Shown here: one piece after another, positions 1 to 10,000 of the stretch
How the letters are laid out: the number at the start of each line of letters is the position of its first letter
How positions within the stretch are numbered: the first letter of the stretch is position 1
DNA from: Salisapilia sapeloensis
Lineage: Eukaryota > Oomycota > Peronosporomycetes > Peronosporales > Salisapiliaceae
DNA length: 40,352 nucleotides
Assembly: GCA_023334545.1 (NCBI GenBank)
Contig: JAADVB010000174.1
Location: 1 to 40,352 of the forward strand
Reading direction: 5' to 3'
Position numbers and translations under genes: made by a program
Notes under the pieces: model-generated
Seen by the model: the letters and a program-made list of their open reading frames with translations, nothing else
Told to the model about the DNA's origin: nothing
The model's database searches: none

Positions 1-76
1 CACTCAAGGGGAGGAGGGAGTAGGCAATCTGCCCAGCAGCGCCGGAGACGACGATCTTGAGCGGCGTGTTGGACAT
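1..76 (-). CDS. mdh: Cytosolic-type malate dehydrogenase, 5' end only
   Basis: On the minus strand an ATG at 76-74 opens a frame that runs off the left edge after 25 codons. The translation contains KIVVSGAAGQIAYSLLPL, the N-terminal Rossmann glycine motif (GAAGQIAYSLL) typical of cytosolic NAD-dependent malate dehydrogenase, which interconverts malate and oxaloacetate. The start lies right before the first beta strand with no room for a targeting peptide, so a cytosolic enzyme is inferred. Catalytic residues lie outside the window. The gene is downstream of, and in the same direction as, the 614-aa gene. The family call rests on this short but characteristic motif. Confidence 0.75.
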   Translation of the reverse strand, partial: MSNTPLKIVVSGAAGQIAYSLLPLS

Positions 77-748
77 GTCGAACGAGGTGCTTGGTGGTCG
101 ATTCCGGAATGAGATACCGAGAGACTTCAAGTCGTCTCGGCGTTGCGTTTGCTGGCAATATACTGAGCGCACGTGGATGCGATCGCAGGTGCTAAAAAAT
201 AGTTTCAATGACGTAGCAGTGACGAGGCAGTGTCGATCTTTGTCAATAACGCAAGATCCACTTGCTTCAGACACAAGAGCCAGCGTTTCGCAGGTGCGTA
301 TCCCTGTGGATGTACACTTCAAGAGGATGTTTATCCTATCAGAAGCGACATAGATGAGGATACCACGGCAGATGATTCGGGTCTTGTAGAAGCAATCGAT
401 TGAAACTTCAGCTTCTTGATGAAATGCAGTGCACTTGATAGATAGACTCCATAGGTAGGAGGCGGTGGGTGGCGCCTAGAATCACGAACAGAGTCTATAC
501 TCCTCTCAACAGTAGTTCTGTAGCGACAGAGACGAAAGTATATGGATGGTACGGATGACAGTAGTGAGTGGTCTAGGTTACCAGTATACATTCTTCTATC
601 GTACGTCGCAACCGGAAAACTGTTGATGGAACGGTTGATCGATAAAAGTCTAGAGAAAAGAGTCTATTGCATCGATTGAAAGCCATGGATCGCATCGTTC
701 TACGAAAGCGAGTGCGTTTGTCGACAGTCGTTACGAGGCATAAATAGT
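77..748. other. Intergenic region, malate dehydrogenase promoter side
   Basis: About 670 bp between the malate dehydrogenase start and the stop of the 614-aa gene; both genes point left. It should hold the malate dehydrogenase promoter and the 3' UTR of the upstream gene. Short open frames on both strands (for example minus 331-591) show no recognisable protein character. Nothing else is seen apart from the initiator-like site. Confidence 0.5.
101..114 (-). promoter_or_regulatory. Initiator-like element upstream of malate dehydrogenase
   Basis: Read on the minus strand this is TCTCATTCCGGAAT, about 25-38 nt before the malate dehydrogenase ATG. The TCATTCC core fits the oomycete initiator consensus (YTCANTYY), which marks the transcription start. 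This would give a leader of roughly 30 nt. Assigned from motif and position only. Confidence 0.35.
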
Positions 749-2593
749 CTAGTCCAACTTCGAGAGGCCGACTTGTGGACCCTTTGTGTCTGTTAATAAT
801 AAAAGCTTCTTGGTCGCTCGACGCAGATTATCTCGCTGTCGCTCCATCTGCTCTCTCTCACTCTCTACTCGCTCTCGACTCTTCTCACTATCTTCCTCTT
901 CCAAGCTCGATGGCGCCCACTCGAACGCCTTGGTCATGTCATGTAGATGTTTCTGAAGTGTTTGTCGTAGCTCTTGCTGAACAGACGGCTCGAGGACAGT
1001 CGCTGCCTTTTCCAGCGTCTGGAGCATCCCAAGAGCCTCGTCCATCTTGCTCTTGGAATCAGCAAACGAAGTGCATGTAGGTGGATAGATATCCTCCGAG
1101 ACGAGGAGACTCCAGGCGTCTCCTTTCGTTTCAGATAAGAGGTGAAGGGAGGAAGACAGGTGAGCTTGATGGAAGGCAAGGGCAAAGAGAGCTGCGTCAG
1201 TGGAAGACACTAGTGCAATGGACGGTAACAAGGCTTTCATCTTCGGTACACGAGAGGCATAGGAAGCAAAGGAGACGTCACACAGGGCACAGAGACTAAG
1301 GAGTCGAAGGAGACGTCGAAGCCACGGCACGTCCGTCGATTGCTCCGGTGGCAGATGAGAGAGAAGAGCACGAAGGATGCCGCTGTTGACAAGAATCTGG
1401 ACTGCCTTGTCTGGCCTAGGTAGGAGGAGGAGCATCGAGTAGCAGAGGTGGGCGACGACATGGATCCAGTCCCCCTTCTGGTTCTCTAGGGAAGAGAGGG
1501 CCTGGACGTCTTGTAAGAGGTCTGGCAAAAGGTTCTGGATGCAAGTGGCGAGGTCATGGCTGGATCTAGGTGCCTTTTGCATCTCGTTCGAGACGGATAT
1601 TTCTAAGAGGACGTGGTACAAGACATAGGTTGGGTCGTTTGGAGACGAGTGAACGAAGTGGAGGATGTCGACGAGACAAGGGAGGATAGATGTGGTGGAC
1701 GAAGGGTGTTGGAGCAGACGGTCTCGTAGGATATAGACGTACGTCGTCCATGCGTGGGCTAGATCCGAGTCAGACGTTCGGACTTGACGGATGGTATGAT
1801 GCAAAACGGACGTTAAGTCGTACTCTTGCCACTTTTGTAGTGACAGAGAAGAAAACGCGGATGAGTACGTGTGTTGCGATAGGAACAGGAGCTTTTCGTG
1901 GAGGGTGGAAGCAGATGGGAGTCCTTCGGGCGATATGGAAACGCCGGTTTGGTGCGTAGAGGGCTGTAGACTGCCTTCGTAGACTAGACTGAGGTCATCT
2001 GGGTCTTCGTCTTCTGCCAGTTTCTCCTCTTCTATCACTGTAGGTTCGTTCCCATGGACAATATCATCGTTATTTATCATGTCTGTCGGTGCATCCACGG
2101 GAATGGATAGCTTGGCGAACAATGCAGTGGTGATAGGGGCATGAGGGTTCTGGAGAGCATAGTGTACGGAAGATAGAAGGACGAGAGCTGCCAACATACT
2201 CGTCTGCTCTGATCCTCGCTCCTTGTCATTGAGGTAGGAGAGTCCTTGGACCATAGTGGACGTGACGCTGTATCGCTTGGCTTGTTCCACTCGATCGGAC
2301 TCTTCCACAGTCGTATCGACTAACATGGACTGATAGACATGCACGAGAGCCTGAGCTTGATGAGGTTGCAGCTGTGGAAAGTCGAACTGCAGGCAGTTGT
2401 ATGCAATGTCGGCATTATCCAAGTCGTTGGCACGTGCTTGTGCGACGGGTGGAAGGAATAGACCAGTGATCTCCTGTCCATCGTCTGGAGGGCTCACAGA
2501 GGAAGCATTCGGTGTGTTTTGTGCTTGCAGAGACGCATCGTTGTCTTCTAGAGCTGCGATCAAGTCCTGGATGAACTGGTCTCGATCCGACAT
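749..2593 (-). CDS. Unrecognised 614-aa, probably helical protein
   Basis: A single uninterrupted frame of 614 codons; the start (MSDRDQFIQDLIAALED) is the first ATG and is preceded by non-coding sequence. I do not recognise the family. The first 70 or so residues are acidic and Ser/Pro-rich. Residues about 200-530 are dense in Leu, Ala and Ser with repeated amphipathic helices, which would suit an ARM/HEAT-like solenoid. The C-terminal 70 residues are a highly charged Glu/Arg/Gln segment likely to form a coiled coil. No signal peptide or membrane segment is apparent. It is divergent from the p28 dynein chain gene, with 448 bp between the two start codons. Length, codon use and lack of stops make it a real gene, but its function is unknown. 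Confidence 0.75.
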   Translation of the reverse strand: MSDRDQFIQDLIAALEDNDASLQAQNTPNASSVSPPDDGQEITGLFLPPVAQARANDLDNADIAYNCLQFDFPQLQPHQAQALVHVYQSMLVDTTVEESDRVEQAKRYSVTSTMVQGLSYLNDKERGSEQTSMLAALVLLSSVHYALQNPHAPITTALFAKLSIPVDAPTDMINNDDIVHGNEPTVIEEEKLAEDEDPDDLSLVYEGSLQPSTHQTGVSISPEGLPSASTLHEKLLFLSQHTYSSAFSSLSLQKWQEYDLTSVLHHTIRQVRTSDSDLAHAWTTYVYILRDRLLQHPSSTTSILPCLVDILHFVHSSPNDPTYVLYHVLLEISVSNEMQKAPRSSHDLATCIQNLLPDLLQDVQALSSLENQKGDWIHVVAHLCYSMLLLLPRPDKAVQILVNSGILRALLSHLPPEQSTDVPWLRRLLRLLSLCALCDVSFASYASRVPKMKALLPSIALVSSTDAALFALAFHQAHLSSSLHLLSETKGDAWSLLVSEDIYPPTCTSFADSKSKMDEALGMLQTLEKAATVLEPSVQQELRQTLQKHLHDMTKAFEWAPSSLEEEDSEKSRERVESEREQMERQRDNLRRATKKLLLLTDTKGPQVGLSKLD

Positions 2594-3041
2594 GGCGTTC
2601 GTGTCAAAAGGGATGGTTGGAAGTATACTGAATCCTAGTGAAAATGGGTATGGAGGACGATGGAGGACCTCTTCATTGGCGAGTACGTCGCGAGGTGTAT
2701 GATGCTTTGATATCTACGTAACAAGCGTGTATAGCAGAAGGAAGTCTACCAGTGCTACGTACTAGGTAGAGAGCTGTCTATTAGGGACTACAAGGCGTAG
2801 AGATGACATGACAAGCATGGACACATCCACGGACTATTTGCACCAAGAGAGGCGAGATGAGCGAAGCACTGTAGCATTGACTAGATAAATTTTCCGAACG
2901 AATACTTCGTAGCCATCCTCCTAGCACTCTTCTTCCTTGCGCCTGCGACTGAATAACGACATGCTAGTAACCCCGTCTTGAAGCTGTTGGTCATCTATCC
3001 GAAACGGCCACCGTCGCCTCACTTTCTCCTCGTCAAGCGTC
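2594..3041. other. Divergent intergenic region (614-aa gene / p28)
   Basis: A 448-bp region between two divergent start codons that must carry both promoters. An initiator-like element lies at its right end (3017-3028). Short frames here look like noise; no RNA gene was recognised. Confidence 0.5.
3017..3028 (+). promoter_or_regulatory. Initiator-like element of the p28 gene
   Basis: CCTCACTTTCTC, 13 nt before the ATG at 3042. It contains the TCACTTTC form of the oomycete initiator and implies a leader of only about 15-25 nt. Motif and position evidence only. Confidence 0.4.
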
Positions 3042-3918
3042 ATGCTGCCTCCTCAGAACTCTCTCGTCAAGTATAACACGCCTGTGCTCGTGAGCTCGAC
3101 GAAAGACCGTGCTCAAAAGGACAGGCGTCCGCTCAAGTCGAATGTATCTGGAAACCAGTCGCAGGCGGCAGGCTCAACGTCTCCATCCAAGCCGACGCTC
3201 TTCACCGGCAGCAATACGCAGAGTGCGTCTCAAACAGAGGACATTCTCAACTCTATCCTACCGCCAAAGGAGTGGACTGAAGACGGTCAGCTGTGGGTCC
3301 AGTACGTTTCCAGCACCCCTGCGACTCGACTCGACGTCGTGAATCTGCAGGTACATCTATAGGAGATGTAGCGCGAGTTGTTGTAACGTAGGGATATGTA
3401 GGAGCAATTGGATCTAAAGCTACAGCAACGACAGGCACGAGAGACTGGTATTTGTCCCGTGCGAGAGGAGTTATATGCCCAATGCTTCGGTACGTCTACT
3501 CTACTCTAGTGTCTTTCCTAGTCTCAACGCCCGAGATGTAGACGAGTTGATCCGGCAGATCACGATCAACTGTGCCGAGCGAGGCCTGCTCCTGCTGCGT
3601 GTTCGAGACGAAGCACGCATGACGCTAGCGGCGTACCAGACGCTGTATGAGTCGAGCATTGCGTTCGGGATGCGCAAGGCTCTCGTAGCAGAGCAGACGC
3701 GGCTCGAAGCAGAGCAAATGAAGCGGACATTAGAAGCTGAAACGAAGGACCTATCGGCTCAGATCGAAGACTTGACGAGTCAATGCGACGCCGTGGCCCA
3801 GCTTGAAGACGAGCGAATGCTCGCGGACGAACGGCGGCACCAGGACGAAGTGGAGGCTCTGCGTAAGCTCAACGACCACATGCGCACTAGTCTCGAGAGT
3901 ATCCTAAGTAGCAAGTAA
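3042..3918 (+). CDS. DNALI1: Axonemal inner-arm dynein light chain p28 (DNALI1)
   Basis: Three exons: 3042-3350, 3402-3489 and 3542-3918, joined across GT-AG introns of 51 and 52 nt, encoding 257 aa, the usual length of this family. The protein starts LVKYNTPVLVSS and carries the family blocks EWTEDGQLWVQYVSSTP, then a Gln/Arg-rich stretch, REELYAQCFDELIRQ (recovered only after splicing) and TINCAERGLLLLRVRDE. The C-terminal 90 residues are coiled coil. p28 binds the monomeric inner-arm dynein heavy chains of motile cilia and flagella with actin or centrin. Its presence implies flagellated zoospores, since lineages that lose flagella lose such genes. It diverges from the 614-aa gene and is followed in the same direction by the aminopeptidase gene, 140 bp on. 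Confidence 0.93.
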
Positions 3919-4058
3919 TAGAGGGTGCTGGTCTTGTTGCGACCTAGTTGAATCCATCTGTCTTCTGCGGCTGCGTACGTGGCGTGGCTGGCTGAGAACG
4001 TATCTGATTCTCCATTTGCCAATCTTCCTCGTCCGTCGATTCGCTACGTTATAAGACC

Positions 4059-6227
4059 ATGCCGTTCCCTACTTTAACAAACCACTCGTATGCAAATGTC
4101 CACGAGGTCAAGTACGACCACCTCCAGTGGAAGTTCATGGTCGACTTTGACGAGCACAAGCTCAAGGGCACGGCCGAGTACAAGTTCTCGTACTCGGGAA
4201 AAGAAGAACACCCGACGCTCGTGCTCGATACGAATCACTTGCACGTCGAAAACGTCTTTGTCGATGGCAAGAAGGCAGAATTTGAGCTGAAAGAGACGGG
4301 CGCCAACGCCGACTTTGGCCGGCCGCTCGTCGTGTCGATCAAGCCCACGTCCACCAAGATCAAGGTCGAGTACTTGACGACGGAGGAATCGAGCGGCCTG
4401 CAGTGGCTGCCAAAGGAGCTCACGGCCGACAAGACGCACCCGTACCTCTTCACCCAGTGCCAGGCCATCCACGCCCGGTCCATGATCCCGTGCCCCGACA
4501 CGCCTGGCGTCAAGATCCCGTACGACGCCGTCGCGTCCGTCCCGGACTGGTGCACCTGCCTTTTGTCTGCTCTGGCGCAGGACGACACGCCCAAGGCCAA
4601 CAAGGCCACGGCCAACGGGAACCGCAAGGTCAAGTTCCACCAGCCCGTGCCGATGCCGTCCTACCTCCTGGCCATCGTCGCCGGCCGTCTCGACAGCCAG
4701 GACCTCGGCCCTCGCTCCCGCGTCTGGAGCGAGCCGAGCGTCGTGGGCAAGGCTGCGTACGAGTTCGCCGAGACGGAGGAGCTCATGAAGCACGCCGAGG
4801 CCATCACGGGCCAGCAGTACGTCTGGGGACGCTACGACCTCGTCTGCCTCCCTCCATCCTTCCCGTACGGCGGCATGGAGAACCCGTGTCTGACGTTTGT
4901 GACGCCGACGCTCTTGGCTGGCGACCGCTCCCTCGCCAACGTCATTGCGCATGAGCTGGCCCACTCATGGACTGGCAACTTGATCACGAACCGGACGTGG
5001 AACGACTTTTGGCTCAACGAAGGATGGACGGTCTGGCTCGAGCGTCGCATTGGCGCTCGGATGGCGAGAGACCCGTTGATCTTTGACATGGAGGCTGCGC
5101 TGGGCAAGCGAGACTTGGTGGAGGCCGTGCGGGAGTTCGGCGAAGACCACGCGTACACCAAGCTAGTGCTCCAGTCGGACAATGTCGACCCGGACGACAC
5201 CTTCTCCTCTCTTCCGTACGAGAAGGGCTTCACCTTCCTGTGCTACCTGACGTCCGTCGTCGGTGGCCACGACAACTTTGAAGCCTTCTTCCGAGCCTAC
5301 GTCCAGCGCTTCAAGTTCCAGACGCTGACAGCGGAGGACTTCAAGGCCTTCTTCATGGACTACTTCACCAAGCAGATGGACATGGCGGCCGAGGTGAACA
5401 AGATCGACTGGGACGCGTGGTACTACTCGACCGGCATGCCTCCGCAGGAAGTCACGTTCGACACGAGCAAGACGGAGCAGGCCATGGCGCTGGCCAAGAA
5501 GATCGGGTCGACGCCGGACACGAGCGAGTGGGAGAAGATCGTCCAGTCCGAGTCGACTGGTTACAAGGCTGTTGTGTCCGAGGGCAGTCTCGAGGGATGG
5601 CCGACGGCGCTGTGGATCCTCTTGCTGGACACGATGCTGCTGCAGCAGTCGGAGGAAGGTGTCACGTTTGATGTCGAGCGTCTCGATGCGATCGACGAGT
5701 TCTGCCACCACAAGTTCACCACGACCAAGAACGCGGAGCTGAGGTACCGATGGTACACGCTCGGCCTGCGTTCCAAGGACACGCGCGTGGTGGAGCCGAC
5801 AGTAGCGTTCGTCAAGGAGCAGGCGCGTATGAAGTTCATCCGTCGACTCTATCGCGAACTCGCTCGTTGCCAGGGCGTCGAGTACACGCTCAAGGTCTTT
5901 AGCGAGAGCAAGAAGATGTACCATCCGATCGCGACCAAGATGATCGAGCGAGACATGGAAGAGGCCAAGAAGGCGGAAGCGAGTGGCAAGCCTGTGTTTG
6001 CGGGTGAGATCCGCCAGAAGGTCAAGCAAGAGGCGGAGCAAGTGCAGGAGAAGGTTGTGGAGCAAGTGCAAGAGGAAACGAAAAAGGTGGAACAAGTCAA
6101 GGAAAAGGTGGAGGAAAAGGTGCAAGACAAGGCGCCAAGCACGGACTATACTTTGGTGGCTGGTGCGGCCGTGGGTGCGCTCGCGGTCGGCGCGCTCGTG
6201 GTCTTTGCCTTGCGTCGTCGCGCGTAG
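4059..6227 (+). CDS. LTA4H: Leukotriene A4 hydrolase-type M1 aminopeptidase with C-terminal membrane anchor
   Basis: A single 722-aa frame. Family features: the GGMEN exopeptidase loop (about 270-275), the zinc site HELAH at 298-302 with the third ligand Glu321 in NEGWT (HEXXH-X18-E), PYEKGF with a following Tyr near 390, and RMKF at 590-593, matching the Arg/Lys that bind the substrate carboxylate in LTA4H. The enzyme should remove N-terminal residues from peptides; epoxide hydrolase activity cannot be judged. Typical members are about 610 aa. Here about 85 extra residues form a Lys/Glu/Val/Gln helix (about 650-692) and then a hydrophobic segment (LVAGAAVGALAVGALVVFAL, near 699-718) ending in RRRA, which looks like a tail anchor. 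Coding sequence is GC-rich with strong preference for C/G-ending codons, suggesting high expression. The start is the first ATG, before a typical family N-terminus. Confidence 0.93.
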   Translation: MPFPTLTNHSYANVHEVKYDHLQWKFMVDFDEHKLKGTAEYKFSYSGKEEHPTLVLDTNHLHVENVFVDGKKAEFELKETGANADFGRPLVVSIKPTSTKIKVEYLTTEESSGLQWLPKELTADKTHPYLFTQCQAIHARSMIPCPDTPGVKIPYDAVASVPDWCTCLLSALAQDDTPKANKATANGNRKVKFHQPVPMPSYLLAIVAGRLDSQDLGPRSRVWSEPSVVGKAAYEFAETEELMKHAEAITGQQYVWGRYDLVCLPPSFPYGGMENPCLTFVTPTLLAGDRSLANVIAHELAHSWTGNLITNRTWNDFWLNEGWTVWLERRIGARMARDPLIFDMEAALGKRDLVEAVREFGEDHAYTKLVLQSDNVDPDDTFSSLPYEKGFTFLCYLTSVVGGHDNFEAFFRAYVQRFKFQTLTAEDFKAFFMDYFTKQMDMAAEVNKIDWDAWYYSTGMPPQEVTFDTSKTEQAMALAKKIGSTPDTSEWEKIVQSESTGYKAVVSEGSLEGWPTALWILLLDTMLLQQSEEGVTFDVERLDAIDEFCHHKFTTTKNAELRYRWYTLGLRSKDTRVVEPTVAFVKEQARMKFIRRLYRELARCQGVEYTLKVFSESKKMYHPIATKMIERDMEEAKKAEASGKPVFAGEIRQKVKQEAEQVQEKVVEQVQEETKKVEQVKEKVEEKVQDKAPSTDYTLVAGAAVGALAVGALVVFALRRRA

Positions 6228-6378
6228 GATGTAGCTCTCTAGGTTGGCCGTAGCTACAAGATAATCCCAACATATACTGGTGTTTTTGTGGGACGATTGG
6301 TTTGGTGTGGTTTGTCTCGAATTGAGCACTACATTTGGAACGACTGGCGCAGGAAGTTTTTGTATTTGTCCGAAAGAC

Positions 6379-6390
6379 GTCACTTTCGCC
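6379..6390 (+). promoter_or_regulatory. Initiator-like element of the eL34 gene
   Basis: GTCACTTTCGCC, about 20-30 nt before the ATG at 6411. The TCACTTTC core matches the oomycete initiator and recurs before the p28 gene. It would set a short leader for this ribosomal protein mRNA. Confidence 0.4.
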
Positions 6391-6410
6391 CGTTAAGGAA
6401 ATCTACTACC

Positions 6411-6920
6411 ATGGTCAAGAACGTCCGCGTGACCTACCGCCGCCGCCACTCGTACAACACCGAGTCTAACCGCATTAAGGCGGTGAAGACCCCGGGTAGG
6501 TTTATTCACGAGCTTTGATGTATGCTTTTGAGACTCACTAGTCCGATATTAGGTGGCAAGCTTGTGGCGCAGTACCAGAAGAAGCGCGCTGCTGGCCCCA
6601 AGTGCGGAGACTGCCGTCAGTCGCTCAAGGGCGTACGTCTATCTTGCGTCTATTGATTTATAGAATGCATTGCTCACTCCTTCCTACGCTACAGATCAAG
6701 CACTTGCTGCCCAAGCACTACAAGAATGTGAGCAAGCGTCAGCGCACGGTCTCTCGCGCGTACGGCGGCTCCCGCTGCGCCCACTGCGTTCGTCAGAGGT
6801 TGGTCTATTCTCTTTACCCCTTTCGAACTATACGTATTCAACCTCCTGAATAGAATCGTTCGTGCCTTTTTGATCGAGGAGCAGAAGATCGTCAAGAAGG
6901 TCTTGGCGAAGAAGGCGTAA
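6411..6920 (+). CDS. RPL34: 60S ribosomal protein eL34
   Basis: Four exons: 6411-6495, 6553-6632, 6695-6798 and 6854-6920, with introns of 57, 62 and 55 nt, giving 111 aa. The protein begins with VRVTYRRRHSYNTESNR, the classic eL34 N-terminus, has the paired zinc-binding cysteines KCGDC and RCAHC, contains VSRAYGG, and ends RAFLIEEQKIVKKVLAKKA. It is a structural protein of the large cytosolic ribosomal subunit. Every junction keeps frame (phases 1, 0 and 2), so the model is solid. It converges with the TOR gene, only 119 bp between stop codons. Codon use is strongly biased, as expected for a highly expressed gene. Confidence 0.95.
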
Positions 6921-7039
6921 GCCATCTCGTAGGTCATATTCCCTCGGGTCTCGGGCGAAAATACAAGACAAACTGTCTTTACAAGATTGCGTACTCGTTC
7001 GTTCATTCACTTGCAGATACAAATCGCTACCTGCTTACT

Positions 7040-10000
7040 CTACCAAAATGGACACCAGCCAATGTAGCACTGGCACAGATTCTCATGCGACGTCGCTTGG
7101 TGGATCAGTCGATCCACTTGTGCCGGGACGTCCAGTGGTTCCTTGTCCTTGTCAAAGTCTCGACCGGTCAGTTTCGCCTGCACGCGTCGGATCACCGCCA
7201 CAGCTCGTTCGTTTAGCGCTTCTCTCGGCGCCTCCGAGCCTTCCGGCCCGACCGCTTGCATCAGTTCTCTCTCGCGATGGCTACGTATCGCGTGGACACC
7301 AGACTTGGTCGGTGCGTCCTCATGCTGCGACATGGCATGCCGGAGACTGCCTTGCCCGACGCTCGAGAGACTAGCTGCCAGCGCAGACATTTCGTGGTGC
7401 AAGTTGGTCTGGGAGTGGTCCACCTCTTCCATCGGGACGTCCTCCTCCTCGTCTTCCGTATCCTTTGGCGCTCCATGCACCGGGATGGATTGACTCATAC
7501 TTCTCGGTCTAGCATTCGAGTTCGTCGGTCGAGGCGGCAGAGGTGGTCGAGGCGGCTTGGCTTCCTCCTTGCCTCTCTTCTCCTCTCTCGTCGGCATCGA
7601 TCGAGGGACGGCATCCGTCTCCTGCTCACTCTGTTTCGGAGGCAGCGTGATGCTGTCACTGCGTTTCGTCGGTCTCGGCTTCTCGTCCTTGACATCCGTT
7701 GGAGAGACACTCGTGGGTGTCAAGAGTCTCCATCGGATGAGCGGATCATGGACAAAGGCTTCGAGCATCGCCATTAGACTATGTCGATTCTCTCGAAGCA
7801 CTTGCATCACACGTTCACACGAGAATCGAAAGTTGCCTTCAATCCCGCTTGCTTCCATGGCCGATACGAGCATGCGCGTCAGTCGAAACGGGATCTTCTC
7901 CGGATACTTGTCTCGATGCATCGCGACTTCAAAGCAATCGCCAAAGTCAATGTGGACGATCGTACCGGAGAATCGATGGAGCATCAAGTTACTCGGATGT
8001 CGGTCGCCTAGACCGAGCATGTATCCGACCATACTCATGACCGCTAGAGACCGCGTGTACGTCGTCCGTCGATCGAGCCACACCTCGGAGTTCTGACTCT
8101 TGAGCCACAGGACGTTATACAGGTCTTGTCCAGCCGTGTTCTCTAGTGCGAATTCAAACACTTCGACCTTTTGCAGCAGCGTCAAGGCGTCATAGTGCGG
8201 CGCCATTTGCTGCATCAGCCGATGCTCAATGTTGAGCAGGACTTTCCGAGCTTCTCGATAGTCTCGAATGAGCTGGTGCAGCGTGTCGCAATGAGGCACC
8301 CATCCGATGATGCCGACATTGTGGCTGAGTGGGATGACCGGGAAGCGGTGGATCTTGAGCTCCTTCTTGGCTGTGCGCGGGTCGTTGATCAAGAGCGCGT
8401 TCACGAGACCAAAGAGCTGGGTCACGCGTTCGTCTTGCCGCAGGTCTTCATGGCCTTTGAGGAGGAACATGTAGTCGTAGCCATTGGACCCAGCCATCGT
8501 AATGCGTCTCGGACGTTGCTTGGATGCGATCACTTGGATGGTTGGGTGGAACTTGCGGATCGTGACGAGGTCATGGCCGGCTCGATACGTCCCGGGCACC
8601 GCGAGCGTCAGATTAGTCGCCTGGAGTAAGCTCGGAGACACGTACTGCAGCTCGAGCGTCGTGAGCTGCTGCAGCTGCTTGGTGATGCGACGGAAGACGT
8701 GATAGTATAGATCCCACGCTCGATTCAGCTGCGCTTCGTTCCTCGATCGATTCGCTAGGAACTCATGCAGGTAGTCTCCTGCCTCCCGAAGTTCCCGTCC
8801 GAAAGTCTGCTGGAACGAGTGTTCTCGCAACGTCTCCGGCCCTTGTTCCATCATGTCATGCAGCGGCAATAAGACGTCGACCATGGCATCGACGTCATGC
8901 TCTTCTCCAAAGTACAGTCTCGATGCTTCGTCGAGTCCTTCATGCCACATCTCGTGCCATAAGATTGCGACTCGAATGAGTTCTCGACTGACGAGGAGCG
9001 CTTGATCGACTAGTTCGACATAGTCTCTCCTCATGGCATTCATAATCGTTTCTGCAGCCTGCTGTCGTCCTTCTAAAGGACTCTTTAGCGCGACGGAGAG
9101 AGGGTAGATGAGTGCATGTGGATGATGGGCGCCAATGGCTGTGAGGAGCGTATGGAGCTGTTTTTGAATCGCAACGTTGGGCGTCTGGATCCGTGCGATG
9201 AGCTGCGGGATGACAATGAGCCACGTCTCGATACTGACGCTCTGGAAGCCTTCCGTCAATACTTGCTGCACATCCGGTCGATGGCCATGTGCGATCCAGA
9301 GCGTCAGTACGCGCAGGATGTCTTGCTGGACATTCGCAGCCCATCGGTTCCGACCTAACGCAATGGATCGGAAGAAGCCGTGCATGGCAGGAGCGATGAA
9401 CGGCGCGACGCCACTGGAGCGATTGGTCGAGGATAGCTGGAGGGACGCGCGAGGGTCCTTGTTGTAGTACTCGACCACGTGAAAGTTCATCAGGGCAAAG
9501 GCGTGCCAGGCCTTGTAGCTCCTCGGCTCGAGCTCCGTGCAGCTCTTGAGACTCGAGAGGATGTTCGGAACAGACACGCGTTCGAGCTGTTGTTCATGGA
9601 AAGCTAGCTGCCACTCGGCCATCTTGAGCTGACACTTGACCAGGAGCTCTGGTCGAGTCTCTTGGCTCTGTCGACGATAGACGCTCGAGACTTGCGACAG
9701 GAGTGACTGGAGCTCCGAGATCGCAAGGCTCTTGTCTCCGATGGCCCAGAGCTGCTTGAGATAGGCGAAGGCGACGCGATGGCGTTCCTGCTCGCCGTAC
9801 GTGATGATAGAAGGAGAGATGTTGCTACCAGAGATGAGGTCGGAGATCGGGACGGCGTGCGACGTCTCCTTCCCGCTCGTGACGCCGAGGGCGTGGGTGA
9901 AGACACGGAAGGAGAGCGCGAGGTTATCCGAGCGTCGGCATAGACTCGCGAACTCGAGCCACGTGTCGACGTCTTCTTGTGCCGGGAGGACGAGAGATCG

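Noticed and set aside
4074-4964. 296-aa minus-strand frame rich in Val, Arg, Asp and Gly
   Set aside because: Antisense shadow of the LTA4H gene: strong C/G-ending codon bias on the plus strand removes stops in this frame. No recognisable motif.
5163-6383. 406-aa minus-strand frame rich in Leu, His and Arg
   Set aside because: Also an antisense shadow of LTA4H; the Leu/His runs are mirror images of Lys/Glu-rich repeat codons.
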